Shown here piece after piece: positions 35,401 to 46,567 of a DNA stretch of 64,000 bases (its first letter is position 1; the number at the start of each line of letters is the position of its first letter). Source of the DNA: Lantana camara (Eukaryota > Streptophyta > Magnoliopsida > Lamiales > Verbenaceae). The translations under genes and the position numbers were made by a program. A model generated the notes under the pieces. It saw nothing but the letters and a program-made list of their open reading frames with translations. It was not told the DNA's origin and searched no databases. The DNA is taken from contig CM074855.1 of the NCBI GenBank assembly GCA_037501455.1, forward strand, positions 57,357,001 through 57,421,000, given 5' to 3'.

Positions 35401-36308
35401 AGAAGAAGAAGGGAGGTGATTTGAGCTCAAAATCACAAGAATGGCCAAGGGTTTTCTTCTCCTTTCTACTCTCTTCTCTCTCGATCAGTTCCAGCTGAAA
35501 AGGGGCAAGTTTGGATCGGTTTTTGCTGCTAAAAGGGAGAGAAAGGGGTTAACCCAAGGTACATAAGTCATGGTTTAAGGTATGGTTAGGTTAGAGGAGT
35601 GTTAAGGGTCCCACCATGAAGACTAGTCAACAAAAGGAGCTCTTCTTGCACGAGTTGTCCGTTACGGTTGGATTTCGAAGGTCTTAATGATTTCAAAAAG
35701 GTATGAGACTTGTTCCATTGTCTCCGAATCGTCGATACAAAGGCAATGGAGGTGACGGAATTCGAATCCGGATTCCCCAGCTCAAGATATCACGTACGGA
35801 ACCAAGGGTGTGCTAATTGCTCGTTAGCCCCCGACTTGGTTCCACCAACAAAATTAAATTCGTTAACGCGCCAAATGAATCCGAAAACATAAACCGAGCA
35901 TATAGGCATGTTCATAACACACATATTTACGACATACTAAATTTCCATACCATTACATATAAGAACGAAGTACAAATAGAACACTCATGCGCATGAAGGA
36001 ATTCATAACGTTATAAATTACTTACTGAAACTTAAATTCCATTTTAAACAAATAAAGCCAACTAATAACATGTTGAAATTAATTAACAGAATTACCGAAA
36101 TAGTTTAGGTAACATGAAACCTTAATTAAGAATTTAAACACTAAGTATCAAAGTAAAATAAAAATGAATTAAATTAAAATAACCATAGTTTCTAGTTTAA
36201 ATCAAATATAACATTTATAAACAATTAATCATGTAATTAAATAATTAAATTGCGCAATTTATAAATAAATACGCCACATTATATTAACCGGAAAACTGGG
36301 GCGTTACA
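32456..36308 (-). mobile_element. Solo LTR of the element B family (3853 bp)
   Basis: TGTAGCACCCCGCACG...GGGGCGTTACA, flanked by the target duplication TTCCA (32451-32455 and 36309-36313). It aligns end to end with the B LTRs, with more differences than B's two LTRs show from each other. No interior is present, as left by recombination between two LTRs of one element. Structures: GCCAGGCGGA (32570-32579) with TCCGCCTAGC (32841-32850); CAGTCT hairpin (32903-32919); long-stem arms 32964-32977 and 33035-33048; palindrome array 34375-34499; early palindrome 35757-35776. Confidence 0.93.
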
Positions 36309-36313
36309 TTCCA

Positions 36314-38678
36314 AATTCATTTGAACCTCTGAAGTCCAACCGAAAAACGAAACAGCGACCAAACTGACCTTGTAGCACATATATGGCCATAACTCATTCA
36401 TTTGTTGACCAAATTAACCATGGTTAGACTCTATAGAACCCTAACTCAACCCTTTATTCAGCCATTAACCCCCCAAACTGAACTAACCCTTCCCACTTGC
36501 TTCCCAGTTTTTCCCGTAGCTCAAGCCCTACCTAGAGATTCAAGCTCAAACCTTCTTCCAAACCTCCATTAATCCACAAGATAAGCTTAGATATGTTATG
36601 TACATTCAATATGAGTCATTTTCATTCATTCATCCCTAATTTTGATCATGATTTCATGGATATATGGCTACCTTGAGTAGATCTTTAGGTTTTAAGCATT
36701 TTGGTTGATCTCTTTCAATTCCTGAGCTTTTTGAATGATTCCAAGCATGAAATGAGCCACCATTAATGAGTTGTTGAAGCTTTGGCATGAAATGATCACC
36801 ATACACCCCACCTCACGTCTTGTTGGTTTGACAGCATGGTTGCACGTTGGTTTGGAGTTATTTTGCTGCATACTTGTGATTAATTGATGGCTGAAAGTGT
36901 TGGGAAGGTTGTGCCTTAGTTGTGCTCTGTTTTGCTGTTGCTCTGTTTTTCTACTGCGTACTTTAGACACGGGCGTGTCAACTTTTTCTTCTTTAGCATG
37001 ACACGGGGGTGCAAGTTTGTCTGATCCCGCTATACCGAGACACGGGGGTGTCCCGGTTTACTTTATATTGGTGACACGGGCATGTCCCCTTCTGAATTTC
37101 TTGCATATATGTACGTTGCATGCATGTGGTGTATATATATATATATATATACATATATTTATATATGTTTATTACATATTAAATGTTATTTTATTTAATT
37201 GAATGTGTTTAATTGTTTATGTTCTAATTGTAAATGAGATTGAATACGTGTTATGCTCCCATTTGAATTCTTAGATTAATTGGATTGAAAATGTGAATTT
37301 ATGAATTCGAATGAGAGTGAATGAATGACTTGATTATATGATTTAAATTCCTTAATAGTGCACATGAACATTTTCATAACATAATCTTATCTTTTACATA
37401 TTCATATCATGATCATTACATTGCCGAACGTCTTATTTGGTCATATTGAGTCTCACTTCACCTTTCTTGCACAGATTTTGATCCCGTTGGAGACGAGGCT
37501 GGTCAGTGAGGCTCGTGTTTTCTCCTTTTTGCGGTTAAAGGTGGGTTTCTCTTCTATGTAGGTATAAGACCCTATATATACCTTCAATGTGAAAGTTTTC
37601 GACCAAAATTATATATATCGAGAGAGTCGTTTTAAAGAGTAAATGTTTTCAACGTCAAGCCTTGTTTTATAAACCCTACCTAATGTTTTGGCGAGAAATG
37701 AACGAATGCACGAATGGGGCAAAGGGACTTAGTGTGAGTGGCTATCCGGGGAGGCATGGGCCGACGGTGATCCCTCACACTAGTTCCACCAATGAACGGC
37801 ATAACCGGACCTCGTTAGGAGTTAGCGAGGAATGGACGCTGAGCGCCATCTGGGGAGTCATGTAACCCCTTTTAGTCAATGAATGGGTGGTCGGGCCTTG
37901 CAAACCCGCCACCAACCCGGAGGAAGAAGGTGTAAATGTTAATGAATGTGCACAAAAGAATGTTATGCATGAAAAGAAAGAAAGAATGAATGTTTAAATG
38001 ATTTACACAAGGTGTTGTTTGGAGATAATGCACGCCCACTCACCGGGCCAATAATGACCTAATGTAATTGAATCGTTATAATCCCTTTTGATGATTTCTA
38101 TTCATCCACTTGGGAAATTCTTTAAAAACTTCACTTGGGATTATAGCCTACATGTGAATGTTTAATTACCGCCGTATATTATATTTATGCCCTGTTTTTA
38201 TACCCACCAGTCCCTTTTGGACTGAACCCGTTTGGTTTTCAGCTGTGTCGTGCAGGTGTCCAGGGAGCTAGGCGAGAATACGAGTCCTAGGTCTTGCATT
38301 CGTCTCTAGCTCTTATATTTTGGGTTTTACACTTGCATGCACTAGTTATGATTTGGTATACGAGTACTCTACTTTTGATCCTTGTATATGAATGATATTA
38401 TGGTGCGTACTTGTTTTGAGCCGTGACTGCAATTGATGACGTATATGCCTTATTTTTGGAGCCGTGATGCTCATTGTTTATATATATATGATGTATATTC
38501 GCTTATTGCTTCCGCTTTAATGTTTATTCTGATTTTATGGTTTAAGGGTTAGCCCGCCTAGCTTAGAGTGTGTGTTTGTCCCCGTTCGCCGTGATTTAGC
38601 TCGAGTATGGATCGTCCATTTCATATTCGGGTCGGGTCTCGGTGCGGGGGATGTGGTACCTTGCGCTCGGGTGCTACA
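36314..38678 (+). repeat. Element C 3' LTR, right part
   Basis: It continues the LTR after the TTCCA duplication and ends GGGTGCTACA. Structures: palindrome array (36966-37090), long-stem arms (38075-38085, 38137-38147), CAGTCC-CTTTT-GGACTG (38208-38224), GCTAGGCGAGA (38267-38277) with CCCGCCTAGC (38553-38562). About 37501-37740 contains sequence missing from the 5' LTR (the block with GGTGGGTTTCTCTTC), so the 5' LTR has an internal deletion near 26060. Confidence 0.9.
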
Positions 38679-41015
38679 TGCACCAGGGTGAATATAGAGA
38701 ACTCGAGATGCGTGGTCTTCATAGATGGAGTTAGAGTTAATAACTAGGAGTAGGAATGGTGGATCGTTTTGGAGATGCAGGGTAGAAAGGCATTTGATGA
38801 GATAAGAGTTGTCGGGGAATATAGTTGAGTCCGAAAATTGATATATGCAGCTCTCCACAATAAAATACGATAATCAAATTCAACGGGATCATTCAATCTA
38901 AGGAATGAAGTGAATGAACCTTGGAGGTATTCGGGTTCAGGGTTCGGATCATTAAAGATATATTGATAATGAAGAGGGGTTAAAGTAAATTGGGTCCGGT
39001 ACGAGTCATGCACCAAGGGACATCAAGGAAGGGTTTCTAAATAATCCTATTAATTAGGGATCGAGTGGTAGGAGTCAAGATCGGGAAAAGTCCGAATTCG
39101 AGAGCTCTAGATTTTGATCAAGATGGAAAACGAGTCGGGAGGGAATTGAAGAAAGGCAAGTAAGGTGATAAACACAAATTCATGGAAGATGATAATACTA
39201 AGGACAGGATTTGAGTTCATTTTTTCAATCCAAGCTGAATTGTCGTGTTGTGAGGTTGAATTGGAAAATCTGGAGCAACAAATGGAAACGGATAAGCACG
39301 GGAGTCTTGATGAATGTGATGATGAGAAGTAGGGTTCAGAACTACATTGCGGTGTAATTGTGTAAGAGAACTTGGGCAAAGTTGAAGGGTGATTCTCCGG
39401 GAGAAATGCGGGTGTTACTACAGTGAATGTTGAAAAAGCAGGGATCGCGAAATTGTAATTCCGGACTATGGAAGACACAAGTGATACACAAAGATTCAAG
39501 GGAAATTTGAAGACCGTGGGAAAGACATGGCATGATTACCAAATCAAAGTAATCTTGTGATTGAAGGAACGAGGAGAAGCTACCGAGCTAACAACATGTT
39601 GTATTGGTGACAGGTTTCAAAACATTCATGGCACGTGCATCATATTTTGCATCAATTATTTATTCTCTTTACTTTAGTTCGTGCGCGTATTTCTATCTGA
39701 TTTCGTTGCTCTAATGTGCTGTATATTTAATTGTTGTAAGTGTGTTACGTGCATTGTCATTTTAACCCGACATGCATTTTAGTGTTTATGTGATAGGAAG
39801 TTCTTTCACCTCACCTACCAAGTATCCTTCGAAACGAGCTACCTTCGAATTAAGAAAAAAAGGAATCATTAGGTTACGGAAGATGATTTTGGGAAATAAA
39901 GAACTTCAAGTAAGGGATAGGTTGGTAAAAAGGAAGATCCGGGGGTTTTATGTTAGTGAGCGGAAGCGAATAAGACGACTTTAACGGTTGACCATTAAAA
40001 TGAGAGCTAAGCTATTAAAGTTGGGTTGAAGATTTCCACGGGGAATAGAGAAGATAGCTCTTTAAATCATTCTATGTATATTAGTTAATTTGAAGATAAA
40101 GGAGTTACAAAGGGGTGGAGAAACTCCTAAGCTAAGCTGTCAGGAGGGAACCAAATCAAGTTATCATAGAAAGGGATGTTGTTAATAAAGCTTGGTTCTA
40201 TGAATTCAGAAAGAGTTTTAAGAAGAAACAAAACCGGCCAGGATGAACATTTGGGAAATTTAAATCAAATTTCAAGTATCATCAAGAACATCATCTCTTC
40301 GATTAAAGGATTGTAGGAGCCGAATACCAAATTTCACCTTAAAGGTTTAAACAGAGTAAAAAGGGTAAATTGAACGGAAGATGGGGAAAGATTTGGGGGA
40401 TATATATTAAGGTTGGGAATAAACTTTTAAAGACGCCAAGGATAGCTACTTTCAATGGTACGTTAGGCTTTGATATGGATAAAGAAAATAGTTATGGATC
40501 TGATTTCGGGATGAATGATTTAAGGGTATTCGGGGAGGTCAAGCTCGGCCATTTAAAAAAGAGTTGGGTTGGTTGGATAAGGATTATGGGAAATGATGAA
40601 AGATCGAAAAGGATTAAAAGCAGTAAAAGTCCAAAGGGAATCAAGAGTAAAATCCTTAGCGGATTTATCATTGGCGTCACCCAGGTACCCTGAAGAGTTT
40701 AAAGACAAGTCAAGCACTGAGCTCACTTCTGGGACAGATCAGACAATGGATAACAAAACTCATAGCCCTAAACTATGCAACCACGGTGAACGGTACTTGT
40801 AACATCCATGATATATGCATTCATGCAAATTTATTTCAAATAATTTCTATGTTATATGCTTTGATCTCTTATCATGTTCAATTTGCTCGTAGTATTTGAT
40901 AGTCAACGTGAATGATATTTGTTACCTGCTTCGAGTGCTTTATGCGATTTTAATTATAATCTTGCGTTGAGTTGCATGGGAGTATTGAAGATTTCCTTGC
41001 TTTATATTTTTGTTT

Positions 41016-41150
41016 GAGAGACGGGGTGCTCTCTTTGCTTGCGAGAGACGGGGTTCTCTCAATATTTCTTGAGAGACGGGGCGCTCTCATTGTTGGTTGT
41101 GAGAGACGGGGCTCTCTCCGTGTTGCTTGTGAGAGACGGGGAATCTCTCA
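41016..41150 (+). repeat. Tandem hairpin array, 5 units (element D)
   Basis: Units at 41016-41033, 41043-41060, 41071-41088, 41101-41118 and 41131-41149 all have GAGAGACGGGG followed by 1-2 bases and CTCTC or TCTCTC. The period is 27-30 bases. The CGGGG loop is invariant. Confidence 0.9.
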
Positions 41151-41171
41151 TTGGGTGTTTGGTTGAGTAGT

Positions 41172-41207
41172 GAATCCGAGGACGGATTCTTTTTAAGGGG
41201 GAGAGAT
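41172..41207 (+). promoter_or_regulatory. Pre-PPT hairpin and polypurine tract (element D)
   Basis: GAATCCG-AGGA-CGGATTC (41172-41189, perfect 7-bp stem) then AAGGGGGAGAGA next to the LTR start at 41208. Confidence 0.85.
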
Positions 41208-42980
41208 TGTAACGCTCTAACTTTTCAGTATTTTAAAATGACATATGTGTTTACTAATTTGCGCAAATTAATTAGCTTTCAGCGTTTTCTATAATTAAAT
41301 TTTATTGTTTAATTGTTAAATGAATGATTAATTGGAACATATGCAATATTTGAATTTGAATTAATATGAATAACTTGTGTGTACCCTAATTGTGCGTTTA
41401 AATTATTTAATTATGTAATTAATTATTTATTTTAATTATAAATTTTAAATATATTTGTTTCATTATATTTTAATCAATTTTTAAAACGAAATTTAATTTT
41501 ATAATTTAAATATTTGAATATGAATTTAAATGAATTCTTGAATGTTTTGCACATATATGTTTTGATCGTGTGCCGTTCTTACTTGATTCATTCCGAAAAA
41601 TTGCGCAATTTTAGTATGTTGTAGAATTATGTGTTATGTATATTTCTATGTGCTCGTTTCATGTTTTCGACCTTGTTTGATATGTTAACGAATTTTATTT
41701 TTGGGAAAGAGACCAAGTTGGGAGATTAAGAGTATTCGGCGCTCCTTTGGTTCCGGACGGCGTATCTCGAGCTAGGGAATTCGGATTTGAATTTCGGAAG
41801 AGGCGTATGACTCGTAATGAAGAAAGGAAACCAAGGAACCTAGATTCATATTTTTCTAAGCCCGTTTGATCCCTCGAATTTCGACCGAAACATGACTCGT
41901 GTGACAGATTTGCGACCCTTGCCCGTTTTGCTCATATCCGACCCGTTTCTTATCCGATTTGACCCATTTTTGAATCCATGTAATCCTCTTTTAACCCTTT
42001 ATCACCCTATATCTCCCTCATCTCGGTTAACACCAAGGAAAAAGAAGAAAGGACCAGAAACCGAAGCAGCAAGGGAGAAAAGGAAGAGGAGGGCAGTCAC
42101 TATTCACTTTTGCACATTTCTTGCTCGGCCGACCACTAATCTTCTTCAAATTCGAAGGGTAAGCTTAGAATTCGAATATCCACCTCCTTACCTTTCTTTT
42201 AAGTCATGATTTGTCTATTTTCATCCTTGTTTGAGCATGTTTTGGGACTGCTATGTAAATAGTAAGGGTTTTGGAATTTTTGAGGAGTTCTTGCACTCCT
42301 TTGCTTGTTTCCTTGAATTGATGAGTTATATATAATCTATGTGACTTCTATGTATTAATTCCAAACATGTTCTTCATGGGAATTGGCTGAAATTCGAACC
42401 ACCATTGAATGTGGTAAATGAGTTATATTTGCATCTCTTCCTTTCTCGATCCATTTCTGCTGCGTTGCTGCATTGTTTGTTGCTTTTAGCTGCTGTTATG
42501 TGCTTCGTTTTGCTGCCTTTTATTGCTTCTTTGTGGCCTGGGTTGCTGCTGCTGTATTGAAGCTTTGGAGAAGACGAAACAGGGGAAAGAAAGCTTCCCG
42601 CGACCTGCTGTGTTGAGGTTGCGCCCGCGACCGAGACAAGCTTGTTTCTGGTCGTGGCCGGGACCAGATTTAGAGCCACTTTCGACCTGAGGCTGCTGTG
42701 AAAGTTGGAGGAATTGGTGGTCGCGCTTGCAACCACATTTGAACTGGTCGGGACCCCATTTGGGGCTGTCTTCGGCTGTTGCTTAGGTGTTAATTGTTTT
42801 TGCTTTGTGTTGTGTGTGCGTGGCTGTTGTGCTTGTGTTTTCTTATTTAATGCATGGTTTTATTGTTCAATCATGCTGCATGTGTGTGTGTATATTTAAT
42901 ATATGCATGTAGTGCATGTATATATATATTAAACATTATATATATATATGTGTGTGTATATTTAATTTATGCATGAGTAC

Positions 42981-43031
<51 letters not shown>

Positions 43032-44816
43032 TGCATTTGTTATGTTCAGTTTATATTATATATATTTCATGCATGCATGTGATTTATTGTTTTATGCATG
43101 TTTATATATATATATATATATATGTTTGTTATATATTAAGTATAGTTTGATTTACTTGAAATTTGGAAATTAAATTGTTACATATTTCATGTTCTTATCT
43201 AATTTCCGATATTGATTTGAATGTATTTATTTGTCGATTCTTTAATTGTAATTGGGATATAGTAAGTGATATGATCGTTATATGAAATTCTTGGATTGAA
43301 TTGTTATGAAATGTGTGAGGATTGAACTTGAATGAATGAATGGCTTGTTTAAATGCCTTAAATGCATTAATGGTGCACATGAACGTTTTCATGACTTAAT
43401 ATCATCTTTTATGTATTCATATCATGTTCATTGTATTGTCGTGCGTCATATATGGTTCATTTAGAGTCTTGAGTCTCACATTTACACCGTGTTGTCTTTT
43501 CTACAGTTTTCTCCGGGGTGGAGAATTGTCGGGTTCCTAGGACACTTCCGAGTCCTCTTGCTTCTCCTTATTTTTGGATGGTAATCTAAGGACAGGTGGG
43601 TTTCTCTTCTATCAGATAAAACAGACCCTATATATTCCAATGTGTATATTTCAAGCCAAAGGCAATATATATATATATCGAGTCGTTTTCAAGGAGTCTA
43701 CGATTTTCATTGTTAAAGCCTTTGTTTTATGAACACTTACCGATTGTTTTGGCGAGGACATGATTGATTGATTGCCCGGGCCTAGGGACTGGTACATGTG
43801 GCTATCCGGGGAGGCAAGGGCCGACGGTGATCCCGTGTGCTAGTCCCATATTGTAGCGGTGATACCGGCCCTCGCTAGGAGTTTTAGCGGGGAATGGGAG
43901 CTGAGTGCCAATTGGGGAATTCATGTAACCCCTTTTTAGTCAATGAATGGGTAGACGTGTCCTCCTGGGTCGGTACACGGTAGGGAGGAACAAAACCTGT
44001 CCAATGAGAACAACATCGTTAGGGCGGGAAGGTACACTTCAACCCTAAACGACGCGTCCACCACCCGGAGGAAGAAGGAGTAATTGTTATGCATGAATGA
44101 ATGATAATGATTGATTGATCGATTGAATGAAATGATTGTTGCATGATCGGTAATGAATAAAGTTTTGCACACACGAGGTGTAGGTTGGAGATTTTACCCC
44201 CCGTTGTCAGGCTCACGTTTTGATCGATTGAATGACTGAATTAAATTGATTGTTGTCGTCCCGAGCGTTGTTTTATTTTGTTTTTACTCACTTGGGAAAT
44301 ATTCTAAAAACGTCGCACGGGATTATAGCTTGCATGTGTGGGTGTTTAAATTCTGTAGTATTATATTAATAAGCTATTTTATACCCACCAGTCTCCTATA
44401 GACTAAACCCGGCTTTGTTTTCAGTTCTTTTGCAGTTTGGAGTGCTAGGCGGGGTTCTGAGTTTGTCAAGTCTCATATTTAAGTCTAAGTCACTTCATAC
44501 GCATTTTGTACACTTGATAACTTACAAGAATGTATAATTGGAAATGTTTTTGTATGAATTTTCGGGACTAGGTATCTATGTTAGTGAAACAGTCAATTGC
44601 TCATTGTATTGTTGATGGATTTTATATTTTGCTTCCGCACATTCATTTGTTTTTTTGAAATTATTTTAATTGGTTGCGAGTTTAGTTCCCGCCTAGCCTA
44701 AGGAGTGAGTGATTCCTCGTTCGCTGTGAGCTAGGTTCATGTATGGACCTTCCATTTCATTCGTGGATCGGGCTCATAGTGCGGGGGATGTGGCGCCTTC
44801 CGGTTGGGGTGCTACA
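41208..44816 (+). repeat. Element D 3' LTR (3609 bp)
   Basis: TGTAACGCTCTAAC...GGGGTGCTACA. Structures: early palindrome-like GGAATTCG-GATT-TGAATTTC (41776-41795); CTGGTC-GTGGCCGG-GACCAG (42648-42667) in the mid-LTR region; a large (TA)n tract; long-stem arms 44252-44263 and 44318-44329; AGTCT-CCTAT-AGACT (44390-44404); GCTAGGCGGG (44444-44453) with CCCGCCTAGC (44688-44697). Confidence 0.88.
42984..43028. repeat. (TA)n microsatellite
   Basis: A pure TA dinucleotide run within the D LTR, in a region with further TA and TG runs (42880-43125). Confidence 0.95.
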
Positions 44817-46567
44817 CCTGCTTCGTCCCCTGTTTCTGTATTGTCTACGTAACATGAACAACCCTTCCAGTTCCCTTTATATTTAGGGAACGACCGTTCC
44901 CATATATTTGAATTGTGTGCATGGCGGCGAGGACAGGAACGGCCCTTCCCGTTTTGGTTCACAAGCCCTTCCCGTTTTGCTTCACAAGCCAGAACGGCCG
45001 TTCCCATCTTCGGGGAACAACTTCGGGGAGCTGGGAACGGCCCTTCCCATTTTGAACTAAGGGTTGGAACGGCAGTTCGCAGGCCTCTGGAGAGGTAGAA
45101 ACATTCTGCATAAAATTCTATTTTTCACTTTCAATTCCAATGGTTTTATTGATCCCAATTGGTGATTATATGATTGATTACATGCCAAAACATGATATTT
45201 ACATGCTACATTGCTCGTTGCACGAAGTCTCGTTACTTGATCAGGCCGTGCGTCTTATTTGGTAATATTCTTGAATTGTGGTCTCATGCACGTACATTGT
45301 CCCGTTTCTTGTCCCCTTATTCTCCAGGGCGGAGATTGTTGATCATGAGCACATTCACGCATCCATGAGTCGTTGTGTTGCCTTTCCGGCGAGGTTTAAT
45401 TGCTAGTTATATAGAACCCGTATACCCCTTATGTGATCTTTCGGCCAAAAGGTATTTATATCTATAATTTTAAATGAAATCACTTATCATTTCAAGCAAG
45501 TCATGTTCAGGAAAAGCAAGCAAGCCATGTGTCGTGCATGTTTTGGGCGAGTAGCATGACCGTTCACGTTGGGCCCGAGGGTAGTAGCTTGAGCCAACCG
45601 AGAACGCAAGGGCTGATGGGTAACTAAAGCGTTATCCTCACCACATTGGGATGGCCCCTGAATCCGCTAGGAGATTAGTGGAGAAAGGAGTTCCGGGCTT
45701 AGGGATTCATATACCCTCTGCTCAATGAGATTGGATGGTGGGGCCTTACGATCCCACCATCACCCGGATGAAGAAGGAGACTGGGGACGGGTCCGGCACC
45801 ACGGATTGTCCTTGGGTTATTGCATGATTTTCATTCCATATACATGTTACTTGATTACACTATCGCACGATTGCACGATAATTGAATTGCATGATCACCT
45901 ATTAGTTAATAAAGCAAACATGTTTCATGTACATTTGGAGTAAGGTTGGAGACTGGCCTCACTCGCCGGGGCCATGTATTGAACGCATGAAATGAACAAG
46001 TATTTAATATTGATAGTTGTATTCTCGGGCGAAGGGTACTTCATTATTGAATTTATACATTTATCTTTTATAAAACTTTACCTGAGAATATAGCTTGCAT
46101 GTTATTTGCGCTAGTATTATTTAAACCCCTCACTCGGTCTTCACGGACTGACGCCTCCACCTTTCAGGTTATTGCAGGTATACGCCAGGCGGGAATCGAG
46201 TCATGTCCAGTCCATGTAGTTGAGTCAGGCACGGTGCATTTATTTGTTTATTTATCATTGCCTAAGACATTATTGTTAAAGTTAATTGTTATATATTCGG
46301 AGATGATAATGTATTAATATGTGAACTAGTATATATAAGTTATCGAATAGACAATCCAAGATATAGCATGTTTTAAATAGTTATATTTGCAAGTGAATCC
46401 ACTATGCTCCGCTTTATTATGTTGCATGTGTGAGTTAGTCCCGCCTAGCTTGTCATTCTATTGCATTGTCACCCGTTCACTATAGGTTAGTTCATGTACC
46501 GATTTCCCGTTTCGTATGTGGATTGACCTATAGTACGGGGGTGTGGCATCTCCACGTGTAGGGGTGC
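44817..46567 (+). mobile_element. LTR fragment E (3' part), interrupted by element F
   Basis: The start is missing, as expected if D inserted into E and E's left part was later deleted. It carries the shared LTR order: a palindrome array with a different stem, GGGAACGACCGTTCCC-type (44886-45083); long-stem arms 46016-46028 and 46082-46094; hairpin CGGTC...GACTG (46135-46150); GCCAGGCGGGA (46184-46194) and TCCCGCCTAGC (46439-46449). F interrupts it after GGTGC (46563-46567). The last four bases, TACA, are at 58863-58866. Confidence 0.8.

Larger units (their letters stand above)
38679..41207 (+). mobile_element. Element D: 3' part of a non-coding (LARD-like) internal domain
   Basis: It begins directly after C's 3' LTR with no primer site, so C appears to have inserted into D and D's left half is gone. 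No gag-pol motif is visible; open stretches such as 40370-40693 have no recognisable domain. Sequence at about 40705-40830 matches element B's interior, GGTGAACGGTAC (40785-40796) is the shared motif with Z and B, and the hairpin array and purine tract follow. It therefore belongs to the same non-autonomous family as B, though its LTR is of a different family. Confidence 0.75.

Noticed and set aside
38679..41207. Unique host sequence between retrotransposons
   Set aside because: It shares blocks and the hairpin array with element B and ends in a purine tract and LTR, so it is retrotransposon interior.
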